This document shows, piece after piece, positions 1 to 9,400 of a stretch of 64,000 nucleotides of DNA (within the stretch, counting starts at the first letter, position 1; every line of letters begins with the position of its first letter). The DNA is from Sphingomonas sp. JUb134 (lineage in GTDB: Bacteria; Pseudomonadota; Alphaproteobacteria; Sphingomonadales; Sphingomonadaceae), in NCBI RefSeq assembly GCF_004341505.2, contig NZ_SLYP02000001.1:3124501-3188500 (forward strand), read 5' to 3'. Position numbers and translations under genes: made by a program. A model generated the notes under the pieces. It saw only the letters and a program-made list of their open reading frames with translations. It was not told the origin of the DNA and searched no databases.

Positions 1-50
1 CCCTGCGCGGTGAGCGCGATCCGCCGCGCTTCTGCAACCGAGAGCTCCAC
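1..50 (-). CDS. Winged-helix DNA-binding protein, YcaQ-like (5' end only)
   Basis: Only the first 16 codons are inside the window; the gene runs off the left edge. Reading leftward from a GTG at 50, the peptide contains ELSVAEARRIALTAQG. This matches the usual N-terminus of the YcaQ/crosslink-repair DNA glycosylase family, which opens with a helix carrying ARRIAL.AQG. A purine-rich GGGAGG lies about 12 bases upstream. It shares orientation with the extensin-like gene, 40 bp upstream. The family call rests on this short match alone. Confidence 0.45.
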   Translation of the reverse strand, partial: MELSVAEARRIALTAQ

Positions 51-90
51 CGTCAGAACCGTCCTCCCGCCTTCGTCAGGGGCCTAGGCT

Positions 91-819
91 TTACCGGCAC
101 GCCCGCCACCCCATCGCCCCCCGCCGCGCCTGGTCCAGGTGGAGGTGGTCGCGGTGCGCGGCGTTGTAGTCGGGCGACAGCACGGTCGAGAACAGGCCGC
201 AGGCGCCATCCCGCACCTCGCGCAGGAACGCGGCGCGCTCTCCCTCGCCCTTCCAGTCCCCGACCACCGTAACCCGCTTGCCGTTCGCAAGCACGAAGCC
301 GGCGACGTCCAGCGCATTGGCCGCGGCATGCTCGCTCCAGTCCCCGCTCGATCGGCCGTACATGCGCCGGCAGTTGTAGCTTCCGAAATGCTCGATGCGC
401 ACGACCGCGCTGTCGAAGTGCCGGCGCGCGGCCGGCTGCACCACCTGCCACTCCCACATCGCAAGCGCGGCCGCGACCGGGCAGGACGTGCCCACGTCGC
501 GGGGCGCAAAGCGGATCGCGCGCGCGCCTCCCGCGGTCAGCCGCACGCCGTCGGCATAGCCGCACTGGCCCGACACCAGCGGCGCGAGCGGCAGATAGTG
601 CACGCCCGCCTGCTCCAGCAGCTGCCGGCACTTGGGGAAATCGTCCGCAAGCCCGGCCAGCTTGCGCCCGGTGAACATCCCGACCGGCTCGCTCAGGTCG
701 AGCGGCCGCCACGGCAGGTCCTGGGGGCGGCTGCGGACCAGCGCATAGATCGCAAAGCCGATCGCGAGCAGCACCAGCCCCCACAGGATTACCCGCGTCG
801 CCTGCCGCACGCGGTTCAT
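91..819 (-). CDS. Extensin-like C-terminal domain protein, membrane anchored
   Basis: A 242-residue protein starting at MNRVRQ. Residues about 8-28 form one hydrophobic transmembrane segment, so the rest probably lies in the periplasm. The body matches the bacterial extensin-like C-terminal domain: a Cys near CRQLLEQAGV, a CGY segment, VVRIEHFGSYNCR, the NALDVAGF motif and a terminal DHLHLD. The AxDxxGF and HxHxD pattern resembles a D-Ala-D-Ala-peptidase-like metal site, though its biochemical role is not established. Its ATG overlaps the stop of the NUDIX gene (ATGA), so the two are co-transcribed. A longer in-frame extension upstream lies inside the NUDIX gene and is rejected as the start. 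Confidence 0.8.
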   Translation of the reverse strand: MNRVRQATRVILWGLVLLAIGFAIYALVRSRPQDLPWRPLDLSEPVGMFTGRKLAGLADDFPKCRQLLEQAGVHYLPLAPLVSGQCGYADGVRLTAGGARAIRFAPRDVGTSCPVAAALAMWEWQVVQPAARRHFDSAVVRIEHFGSYNCRRMYGRSSGDWSEHAAANALDVAGFVLANGKRVTVVGDWKGEGERAAFLREVRDGACGLFSTVLSPDYNAAHRDHLHLDQARRGAMGWRACR

Positions 820-1559
820 CGGCGGTGCGCTTTGGCCAGCGGCTCGGCGGTGACGGGATAGCCGAGATCGTCGGGGATGCAGAGCTGGTCGATGCCGTCG
901 CGCCGCTCGATCCAGGGGGTGATGGTGCGCACCGGATAAGCGGCCGCATGCGCCGCCGCCGCCGCGAAGCTCCCAAGCGTCGCCAGCCGCTCGAGCACCC
1001 GCCGCGTCGGGAAGATCAGGTGCGCGCGTCCAGCCTCCGCATCGGCCAGGACCTGCGCCGCGCCCGCCCAGAAGGCGCGCGCCGTCTCGGTCCCGTCTTC
1101 CACGGGTGTCGGCGCATCCTCGGGCGCCGCTGCCAGGAAGAAGTGCGTGTCGAACAGGCGCGCGACCAGCCGCTCCGGCTGCCAACGCGCAAAGGGCACC
1201 AACCGCTCCGGCGCGATGCGATGGCGTCCCAGCACCGCCGACAGCGGCTCGCCCGCATGCAGCCGCGCCCGCATCGCCTGGAGGTCGCCCGTGTCCGGCT
1301 GCGGATCGAGCCCCACCGCCAGCCCGACTTCCTCGATCGTCTCGCGGATCGCCGCCGCCTTCGCCGCCACCGCTGCATCGCCAAGCTCGGTCGCGAAGGC
1401 GACGTCGCCGGGATCAATCCGGCCACCGGGGAATACCAGCGCACCGCCTGCGAACGCCATCTGCGCCGACCGCTCGACCATCAGCAACTCGGGCGCGCCC
1501 GGCGCGTCGCGCATCACGATCAGCGTCGCGGCGGGGATCGGCTGGGGCAGGTCGGGCAT
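816..1559 (-). CDS. NUDIX hydrolase
   Basis: A 247-residue protein starting at MPDLPQPIP. It has an N-terminal beta region (AATLIVMRDAP...LLMVERS) and FPGGRIDPGD. The Nudix helix follows, with AAIRETIEEVGLAVG giving the REtxEExG core; the insert between GG and RE is longer than canonical, as in the CoA-pyrophosphatase-like or NUDT19-like subgroup. The likely reaction is hydrolysis of a nucleoside diphosphate linked to another moiety; the substrate cannot be read from sequence. It is the first gene of a two-gene unit with the extensin-like gene, joined by ATGA. The promoter must lie in the 185 bp shared with the divergent pyruvyl transferase gene. Confidence 0.85.
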   Translation of the reverse strand: MPDLPQPIPAATLIVMRDAPGAPELLMVERSAQMAFAGGALVFPGGRIDPGDVAFATELGDAAVAAKAAAIRETIEEVGLAVGLDPQPDTGDLQAMRARLHAGEPLSAVLGRHRIAPERLVPFARWQPERLVARLFDTHFFLAAAPEDAPTPVEDGTETARAFWAGAAQVLADAEAGRAHLIFPTRRVLERLATLGSFAAAAAHAAAYPVRTITPWIERRDGIDQLCIPDDLGYPVTAEPLAKAHRR

Positions 1560-1744
1560 GATGGGCAGCGTCTTCTTGAGGGCGCCGGCGCGGCCGCTCC
1601 GCCTATCCACGGGAGCGATGGGCGAGGCAAGCACCTCCGGGATGGAAGCAATCCGCACGTCCTCACAGAGGGCCTGCGCAGGGACCGGACCATAACGGTG
1701 CGGCCATCTTGCCTGTTCCGGCCAGCCTGCGACCACCTGCGGCC

Positions 1745-2746
1745 ATGGATGCGATGTTCGAGCGGGTGGAGGAATTGGCAGAGCGGGTGCGGCACACCGT
1801 CACCCCGCTCGCCGATCTGTCGGGTGGCTACGCGCTGCTGGACTTTCCGGATTATTCCAACGTGGGCGACAGCCTCATCTGGCTGGGGGAACTCGCCTTC
1901 TTCGATCGCGCGGCCGCGCAGCCGCCCGGCTATGTGAGCACCATCCACGGCTTCGATCTCGACGCGCTGCTTCGACGTGTGCCGGACGGGCCGGTGTTCC
2001 TGAGCGGCGGCGGCAACTTCGGGGATCTCTGGCCCCGCTTCCAGCAGTTCCGCCGCATGCTCCTGGCCGCCCTGCCCGGCCGGCCGATCGTCCAGCTACC
2101 GCAGACGATCCACTTCGTCGACCCCGAACAGGTACGCCTCACGCGGGAGGCGATCGCCGCCCACGGCAACTTCACCCTCCTGGTACGCGATCGCGCCAGC
2201 CTCGCCTTCGCGGAGGCCGAACTCGGCTGCCCTGCCGAGCTCTGCCCGGACATGGCCTTTTGCCTGGGCAGCCTCTCGCGCCCGGCGCTTCCGGTCCACG
2301 ACATCGTCTACTTGCTGCGTACCGACCAGGAGCGCAGCGCCGGGCGCGGCGTGCCGGAACTGCCGCGCGACACGCTGCTCGTCGACTGGATCCACGGCAC
2401 GCGCGCACCCAGCCGCTGGGATCGTGCCGTCGCGCGGCTCGGCCGTACCGCACGGATGCTTGCTGGTGGGGAGTCCGACTATCGCCGCTTCCGCGCCCGC
2501 GCGCGCTTGGAGCTGGAGCGCGGCCGCGCGCTGCTCGGCTCGGGCGACGCGGTCGTCACCGATCGGCTGCACGGCCACATCCTCAGCGTACTGATGGGCA
2601 TCCCCCACGCGGTCCTCGACAACAGCTATGGCAAGGTTCGCGGCTTCGCCGAGCTATGGACCGCCGACCTGCCCGGCGTCGCGGTGTGCGAGACGCTGGA
2701 CGACGCCACCGCCCACGCGCTCGCGACCCTGCGGGAGATCGCCTGA
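1745..2746 (+). CDS. Polysaccharide pyruvyl transferase family protein
   Basis: A 333-residue protein. Diagnostic features are YALLDFPDYSNVGDSLIWLGE near the N-terminus, the glycine-rich FLSGGGNFGDLWP, LPQTIHF, a LVRDRASL segment, and a C-terminal VTDRLHGHILSVLMGIPHAVLDNSYGK block, all typical of the WcaK/AmsJ/ExoV-type domain. Such enzymes add pyruvate ketals from phosphoenolpyruvate to sugars of exopolysaccharides or cell-wall glycans. No other polysaccharide biosynthesis gene is adjacent, so the acceptor is unknown. The start is taken at ATG 1745 (MDAMFE); the 12 codons upstream give no family-like residues, and no strong ribosome binding site is visible. Confidence 0.85.
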   Translation: MDAMFERVEELAERVRHTVTPLADLSGGYALLDFPDYSNVGDSLIWLGELAFFDRAAAQPPGYVSTIHGFDLDALLRRVPDGPVFLSGGGNFGDLWPRFQQFRRMLLAALPGRPIVQLPQTIHFVDPEQVRLTREAIAAHGNFTLLVRDRASLAFAEAELGCPAELCPDMAFCLGSLSRPALPVHDIVYLLRTDQERSAGRGVPELPRDTLLVDWIHGTRAPSRWDRAVARLGRTARMLAGGESDYRRFRARARLELERGRALLGSGDAVVTDRLHGHILSVLMGIPHAVLDNSYGKVRGFAELWTADLPGVAVCETLDDATAHALATLREIA

Positions 2747-2782
2747 CGCCGGGCGGTTCCGCACCGCCCCGTCCCACCCCGT

Positions 2783-5470
2783 TTACGCGGGGCGGCGCCG
2801 TCGCCCTGCCGATGCCGGCAGGCTGCCGTTTCCGCCACCGCCATGCGCCTGCGCCGGAACAGGCCCCAGATAGCTCGGTGGCACCGGCACGGTGCTCAGC
2901 ACCAGCTTCTGGAGCACGACATTGTCGCCGATCCGCCAGACCCGCACGACGTGCCGGCCCGGAGCGATCGTCCCCAGGTCCGCGGACAGCCGAACCGCAT
3001 TGTCGCGCACGGCCTGCGCCCAGCGCTCCTTGCCCGGCGTATCCTCCGGACCGCCAGTCGCCTCCAGCCGCGCCTGCAGCACCTGCACGGCCCCGCCATC
3101 CAGCGACACGCCGATGCGGACACCACTGCCGCCGCTCGTGTCGAGCGTGGGCGCGAGATAGAGCGTCACCTGCGCCGGCCCGCCCTTCTCCACCGTCACG
3201 TCATATTCCAGGCTGATGCCATCCTCAGGCGTGGTCGCTGGCAGACCCTGGGGCAACGCGATCACGGCACCGGCCGTACGCCCCAAATTCGGGATCACCG
3301 TCCACCGCATCGCCTTCCCGTCCCGCGCACGGCTGAACGCCGGCGCCTCGATCCCGATCACGCCTTCGGGAGCTCCCTTCGGTGCCACGAAGCGCGGCTG
3401 CGGCCGGCGCCGGTCGTTGGGCGTATCCGCAGCGACCCGCGTGATGCTGGGCATGGTCTGCTGCGTGGGATCGTTCCAGATCACATAGCTCATGTGGATC
3501 TGGGCCATCATGCCATCCCACTTGCCACCGTTGATGCTGTGGTAGCGCTGGGTCAGCGCACCGTCGCGGCGGAAGGTCGCCTCGACCTGATCGGCGAAGT
3601 AATTGGCGCGCGCGTCGTTCTTCGACGCCAGCAGCTTGTTCCACGCCGCGGCGTAATAGAGGCGATAGAGGTTCGCCATCGCCGCGATCGGGAACTCGAC
3701 GATCTGGTAATAGGCGTCCAGCTGCTCCGCGCCCAGTTGCGAGCGCGTGTCGAGCATGCGCGCTTCCAGCGCATCCCACTCCGCGACGATCGTGCCGAAC
3801 TCGCCGCCGTCCAGCCCTTGCGGGGTGATGCCGCCCAGCGGGAAGCTGTCCGGATCGATCAGCTCGGGTTTCCGCCGCGCGGCATATTTGCTGTAGCGGG
3901 TGAGCAGGTTGCCGATCGCCGGCCCATGCGTGGCGCCGAACGTCGCCGTCGCCCAGTCCTCCGGATAGGCAGCGAGCGCCGCGGGCGTCATCGCCTCCGG
4001 GTCCCACGCCATGTCCAGGAAGAAGCTCAGCGGATATTCCATCGGCTTGATGTCGCCGACGTTGACGATCCACATCGTCCGCACGTCGCGCCGATAGGCG
4101 AGATCCATCTGCTGCCAGACCTTTTCGATCTGGCTAGTGTTGATCCACTTGTAGTTCCGCGGACCGCCTACATAGTCGTAGTGGTAATAGATGCCGTAGC
4201 CACCGCGCCGCCGCGCTGCGCCCGCATCGGGAAGCCGGCGGATCTGCCCCCAATTGTCGTCGGAGAACAGCAGGGTGACGTCGTCCGGCACCTTCATGCC
4301 GTGGTCGTAGTAATCCTGCACCTCCTTGTAGAGCGCCCACACCTGCGGCGTTTCGCTGGCGGGCTTGCCCGTCACCTCGGCGATGATCGCCCGCTGGTCC
4401 GTCACGACCCGCTCCAGCAGCGGGATGGCCGTCCCCTCGCCCATCGCCTCGTCGCCGTCGCCGCGCATGCCGACCGTCACGACCGACTCATAGCCGCGGC
4501 CGCCGCCCTTGGACATCATCCGCTCGATGCCGCCCCGCCAGAAGCGACGCAGGTTCTCGGTATTCTTGGTATAGTCCCAGGCGCCGCCGGTGACGCCCTC
4601 TTCCTTGTTGCGGTGCCATTCGTCATGGGCGCGCAGCATCGGCTCGTGGTGGGAGTTGCCCATCACCACGCCCATTGCATCGGCCAGCACCATGTTCTGG
4701 GGATCATCGGCCGCAAACGCCCGCGGCGCCCACATGGCGGGCCACAGGTAATTGCCCTTCATGCGCAGCAGCAGCTCGAAGACGTGCGCGTACATCTTCG
4801 AATTGACGCCGCCGAACTTCTTCGCCGCCCAGCCGCTGAGTGCCGGCGCCTCGTCGTTGATGAAGAAGCCGCGATAGCGCACCTTGGGCTGGTCGCGCCG
4901 CGATCCCGCCGGGATCGAGACTTCGCGCCGCCGCTGTACCGGCACGTCGGCAAACCAGTGCCAGGGCGACACGCCGATGCGCTCGCACAGATCATAGGTC
5001 CCGAACGCCGCCCCGCGCCGGTCGGAGCCGATGACGACCAGCGCGCGCGGAACGCCCGGCAGCGGATCGTCGACCACGATCTGGCGAAACGCCTCCCACT
5101 GGCCGCGCAGGTCCGCCGCGTCGATCTTGCCCGCGGCCGCAAGCGCGTCGAGCATCGCGCTCTGGCCAAGCACCCCGATCAGCACCGCCGGGCCGCGCAG
5201 GCCAGCCATGTCGCCTTCGATCAGCCGCGCGCGATTGCCGCTCACCCGCTCCAGGTCGGCAGCGAAGCTTCGGGCGGCGTGGCCGACGGCGGAGTCCGCT
5301 TTGGCGTCGATCACCACCGCAGCAGGCACCCCGCCCGCGATCAGCGGAAACGCACCCCTCCCCGCGGGGGCGCTCTGCGCCTCGGCCTGCTCCGCTGCGG
5401 GCAGCGAGCCCAATGCCAGGGCCCCGACGCAGGCGGCGCCGCCCATCAGGCTTCGCCGAGTCACCATCAT
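2783..5470 (-). CDS. Glycoside hydrolase family 115 protein (alpha-glucuronidase type), Tat-exported
   Basis: An 895-residue protein of the expected GH115 size. It begins MMVTRRSLMGG followed by a hydrophobic stretch ending AEAQS, a twin-arginine signal peptide. Next come a beta-rich N-terminal domain, the catalytic TIM barrel (YRGFFINDEAPALSGW, FELLLRMKGNYLWPAMW, NSHHEPMLRAHDEW, LFSDDNWGQIRRLP, YYHYDYVGGPRNYKW) and a C-terminal GH115_C-like beta domain. Characterised GH115 enzymes remove (4-O-methyl)glucuronic acid from xylan. The gene is convergent with the pyruvyl transferase, 36 bp away, and lies near a TonB-dependent receptor at 6.5 kb that may import the products. The start at the tandem ATG at 5470 is chosen because it sits directly before the RR motif. 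Confidence 0.9.
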   Translation of the reverse strand: MMVTRRSLMGGAACVGALALGSLPAAEQAEAQSAPAGRGAFPLIAGGVPAAVVIDAKADSAVGHAARSFAADLERVSGNRARLIEGDMAGLRGPAVLIGVLGQSAMLDALAAAGKIDAADLRGQWEAFRQIVVDDPLPGVPRALVVIGSDRRGAAFGTYDLCERIGVSPWHWFADVPVQRRREVSIPAGSRRDQPKVRYRGFFINDEAPALSGWAAKKFGGVNSKMYAHVFELLLRMKGNYLWPAMWAPRAFAADDPQNMVLADAMGVVMGNSHHEPMLRAHDEWHRNKEEGVTGGAWDYTKNTENLRRFWRGGIERMMSKGGGRGYESVVTVGMRGDGDEAMGEGTAIPLLERVVTDQRAIIAEVTGKPASETPQVWALYKEVQDYYDHGMKVPDDVTLLFSDDNWGQIRRLPDAGAARRRGGYGIYYHYDYVGGPRNYKWINTSQIEKVWQQMDLAYRRDVRTMWIVNVGDIKPMEYPLSFFLDMAWDPEAMTPAALAAYPEDWATATFGATHGPAIGNLLTRYSKYAARRKPELIDPDSFPLGGITPQGLDGGEFGTIVAEWDALEARMLDTRSQLGAEQLDAYYQIVEFPIAAMANLYRLYYAAAWNKLLASKNDARANYFADQVEATFRRDGALTQRYHSINGGKWDGMMAQIHMSYVIWNDPTQQTMPSITRVAADTPNDRRRPQPRFVAPKGAPEGVIGIEAPAFSRARDGKAMRWTVIPNLGRTAGAVIALPQGLPATTPEDGISLEYDVTVEKGGPAQVTLYLAPTLDTSGGSGVRIGVSLDGGAVQVLQARLEATGGPEDTPGKERWAQAVRDNAVRLSADLGTIAPGRHVVRVWRIGDNVVLQKLVLSTVPVPPSYLGPVPAQAHGGGGNGSLPASAGRRRRPA

Positions 5471-5644
5471 CCCTGCACGCACCACAGCATCTTCTCCCTC
5501 AAGCCACGGCACGACCTTCTCACCGGCGTCGCATCCGCATTTGGTATCGCTATCATGCCGCTTGTTCGAAGAGAAGCCGGTCGTGCTCCCCCCTGTGGCC
5601 TGCTGTGGCTTGGGGCGGAGCGAAGCTTCGGCTAAGGCTCGACC

Positions 5645-5905
5645 ATGGACTTCGACCAGCTCCTCATCCGCTTCTTCGGCTCGGCCGACATCGCCGCCCT
5701 CTCGCCGGGTCAGATCGCCGACGGCGCCGATCGGCTGCGGCTCGAATTCGGGCTGGAAAAAGACAGCGGCCGCCGCTTCGCTTTGTGGTGCCTGATGTAC
5801 ATGCTGGGAATCGCGCCCGACCTCGACGCCTTCGAGGACGAGGCCGACCGCGAAGCCGCACGCGACTTCATGGACGCGGTCGACCAGGAAGCCGACGACA
5901 ACTAA
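5645..5905 (+). CDS. Small acidic protein of unknown function
   Basis: An 86-residue protein (MDFDQLLIRFFGS...) that I do not recognise by name. It has no signal peptide or clear transmembrane helix. The C-terminal third is strongly acidic (DLDAFEDEADREAA, DAVDQEADDN) and predicted helical, and a Cys-containing LWCLMYMLG segment is the only hydrophobic patch. The gene is divergent from GH115 with 174 bp between the starts. The frame is clean and has a normal ATG, so I regard it as real but uncharacterised. It could be a small cytoplasmic regulatory or adaptor protein; nothing in the sequence decides this. Confidence 0.6.
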   Translation: MDFDQLLIRFFGSADIAALSPGQIADGADRLRLEFGLEKDSGRRFALWCLMYMLGIAPDLDAFEDEADREAARDFMDAVDQEADDN

Positions 5906-6487
5906 GCTTCCGCGTCTGGCGAAAGGCCGACTTCCGTCCGCCGCACAGACGCCTGCTGACAGCAAGCTCCAGTCCCTTCGACGCCTGTTCTTGGCTTCGA
6001 AGCGCCGCCATTTCGCTTTCGGCAGATGACGCGCCGCTTCGCCGTGGAAGTTCATGCCGCTGGTATTACAGCGCTGCGCTCCGACTGCCGGGAAGTCGGA
6101 CCACAGCTTCCCAATCGGCCCTCTTTGGTCTCGCCGCCGCTCTCATTTCTCCAGAAACCTTGTCCAGTACATGTAGGACCGCTTCGGCGTTTTGCGTCCG
6201 CAAGCGGTGATCGTCCGCGCCTCTCCCGCCATCCCTTTCTGCCCCAGCAGGAGGAGCCTCCCGTTTCTCAAGCACCGGGCCCGTAAAAGAACTGCCTAGT
6301 CCAATAATACCAATCGGCACGATCGGTATTGTCTAGATGAAACCTTTGTGACAGCATCGTAACACTGGTGCTCGGGGGCACGATTCACAGCCGGCAGGAC
6401 GCGGCGCGCGAAACGCGTGTCGGGGAACTGATCGCGCGTGCGGCATGCACGTGCGGCCGACGACCAGGACTGAAACGGGGGAAGACA
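5906..6487. other. Intergenic region upstream of the TonB-dependent receptor
   Basis: These 582 bp contain no convincing gene; the short ORFs have no family-like residues or ribosome binding sites. The base composition is less GC-rich than the flanking genes around 6290-6360, as expected for a promoter. An imperfect inverted repeat at 6306-6330 is the only clear structural signal. The receptor start is preceded by a purine-rich GGGGGAAG. Confidence 0.5.
6306..6330. promoter_or_regulatory. Putative operator upstream of TonB-dependent receptor
   Basis: An inverted repeat with 11-base arms, AATACCAATCG and CGATCGGTATT, separated by GCA; ten of eleven positions pair. It sits about 160 bp before the receptor start in an AT-richer patch. 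The ACCAAT/ATTGGT core resembles operators of FadR-subfamily GntR regulators such as uronate repressors. No regulator gene of that class is in the window, so the assignment is inference. Confidence 0.35.
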
Positions 6488-9400
6488 ATGCTGTTAAAGG
6501 GATTGCTGGCCACAAGTTGCTGCGTGGCCGCGCTGGTTTCCATGCCTGCTTCCGCGCAGGTCCTTGCCGACACCACCGACGCCGCGACGCAGGACGCGCC
6601 GGTCTCGATCGGCGACCCGGTCGCCTCCGCCAAGCTGGCCGCGGACAGTGCCCGCGACGACACTGCCAGCAGTGACGAGAGCGGCAACGTGATCGTCACC
6701 GGCACGCGCATCCAGCGCCCGAACAACCGTTCGGCAGCCCCGATCGTCACCACCACTGCGGCCGAGATCGCAGCCCAAGGTGCGACCACGATCGAGGAAG
6801 TGCTCAACCGCCTGCCGCAGGTGCAGGTGAACTCCGAGCAGAACTTCAGCGACTCCGAAGGGCGCCAGCGCATCAAGCTGCGCAGCCTCGGCTATGAGCG
6901 CACCCTGACCCTGATCGACGGCATGCGTGTCGGCCTCGCCAACACGATCGACGTCGGCATCATCCCGACCGCGCTGGTCGAGCGCATCGACGTGCTCACC
7001 GGCGGCGCCTCGTCGGTCTACGGCTCGGACGCGGTGTCGGGCGTCGTCAACTTCATCCTCAAGAAGAACTTCGAAGGCGTCCGCCTCGACGCCAACTACA
7101 GCTTCTTCAACCACCACAATCGCGCAAATGCCGTCACCGAGGCCGCGAGCCGGATCGGCGTCAACTCGGCAACCGGCATGACCAACGATGGCGGTCGCGC
7201 GGACATCAGCCTTTCCGCCGGCACCAACCTGTTTGACGACCGGGTGAACATCAGCGGTTTCGTCAACTATCGCCAATCGGACTTGGTCCGCCTGCGCGAT
7301 CGTTCGGGCGCGGTCTGCGAGGTCGTGCAGTCCAGCAACACCGCACCGCTGGCCTGTTCGCGCGCAAGCTACACGCCCGCCGGCACCATCATCCCGCAGG
7401 CAGGGTCTCTTTCTGGAAGGCAGCTGGTCAACAACCCGAACGGCAACGGCACCTTCATCCCGATCAACAGCGGCCCTGCGGCGGCCCAGGCCAATCCGTA
7501 CGACGACTGGTCGTTTCAGCGTCCGTTCGACCGCATCAACGCCGGCGGCTTCATCACCGCGCAGATCAACGACCACATCGAGTTCTACGGCAACGGACTG
7601 TACTACCGCGACAAGTCGTACAACACCCAGCTCAATCGCACCTTGTCCTTTTCCGTCTATGGCAGCGATCCCTTCCGGGTGAACTGCGACAACCCGTTGC
7701 TGTCGGCGTCGCAGGCACAGGTGCTGTGCGGTGCCAACGCCGGGATCGCAGGACAATATGCGCCGCTCGACGTCCGCTACCGCTTCGACGGATTGCCGCT
7801 GGTGGAGCAGAAGTTCACCAACGAAGGCTATCGCATCGTCGCCGGTTTGCGCGGCCGCGTGCTCGACGACGTCTGGTCCTATGACGTCGCCGGCATGATC
7901 TCGCGTGCGCGACTCGACAACATCGACACGCCCCGAGCGCGGTTCGCAAGCGTCAACCGCTCGCTCGACGTGGTCAACGTGGGCGGCACCCCGACCTGCC
8001 GCTCGGTAGTCGACGGCTCTGATCCGGCCTGCGTGCCCTTCAACGCCTTTGCACCGTTCAATCAGGACGCGGCGCTCAACAACTATCTTTACGGCGGCGA
8101 AACCGGCGGCATCTACACGCGCGTCCCGCGTCTCCTCCAGTTCGTCGGGACGGTCAGCGGCGATCTCGGCAAGTACGGCATCATCTCGCCGCTTGCGGGG
8201 CAGGGCGTGGCGATCGCCATCGGTGCCGAATATCGCGAGGAGATGGAGCGCTCCACCGTCAACGAGATCTTTCGGGCGAACAACAGCTACGGCGAGAACC
8301 AGCGCGTCACCCAGAACATCCTCGAGGGCAACATCGAGGTGCAGGCGCCACTCGTCGAGGATCAGCCCTGGACCCAGCTGCTCCAGCTTAATGCCGGCTA
8401 TCGCCAGTCGAAGTACAACCGTCTCGATGGCAGCTTCGGCACCTGGAAGGTCGAGGGCATCTGGGCCCCGATCGACGACATCACCTTCCGCGCATCCTAC
8501 AACAAGTCGCAGGCGGCGCCGGGTGTCGGCGCTGCAGCGGGTGCGGTGAACGTCTTCTGGAATCAGGGCTTCTACGCCGACCCGTGCGCACCGCAAATCG
8601 ATACAGCCAATCCCAACGGTCCGCGCAAAGGACCAAGCGCGAGCCTGGAAAAGTGCCGCAACACCGGCCTCGCCGACAACCTCTACGGTAGTGAGACGCT
8701 GATCTGCCCCGACGATCGCTGCACGGTGCGCGAGAACGGCTTCGGCCTCACCCCGGAAACCGCGTTCACCAAGACGTTCGGCGTAGTGCTGCGGCCGCGG
8801 TTCCTGCCGGGTCTGACCGTGTCGATCGACCGCTGGCTGATCGATCTGGAAGACCAGCTCACCTTCCTCAACCCGTCGGATTGGATCACCGAGTGCCTCA
8901 ACACCGGCAACGACTATTTCTGCCGCGGCATCGTGCGCAATCCGGACGGCACGCTGTCCAGCTCGCCGGCCAGTAGCCCTTCGACGGGCTGGGTGTCACG
9001 TGGCTCCATCAACGGCTACAAGTCGCAGTCGCACGGCTGGGATTTCCAGGGGCAGTATAACCTGGGCTTGGGCAGCGTCGGCTTCCTCGACATGAGCTTT
9101 AACGGCACGCTGATGACACTCGTGGGGACGCAAGGTGACCCAACCGTCGAGGCGCGCGACTGCACTGGCTATTGGGGTAGCGGCTGCGGCGAGAGCATGC
9201 CCACTTGGGCCCACCAGTTCCGCACGACCTGGACCTCTCCGGACCGGATTGCCAGCGTGTCGCTGAACTGGCGCCACCGCAGCGCCATGCCATTGACCTT
9301 CTATTCACCGGAGGACACCGGCATTCCCCGGCAGGACGAGAGCGCCCGGCGCGACCAGTATGCGGGCATTAAGGCCTATGACTGGTTCGACCTCGCGTTC

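Noticed and set aside
53..976. Open frame on the minus strand across the extensin-like and NUDIX genes
   Set aside because: Low-complexity Arg/Ala/Gly translation, overlapped by two recognised families in another frame.
2843..5635. Very long open frame antisense to GH115
   Set aside because: His/Arg-rich translation with no motif; a mirror of third-position GC bias in a recognised GH115 gene. The same applies to 6494-8596, 22243-24996, 28751-30661, 41704-43992 and 58376-61237.
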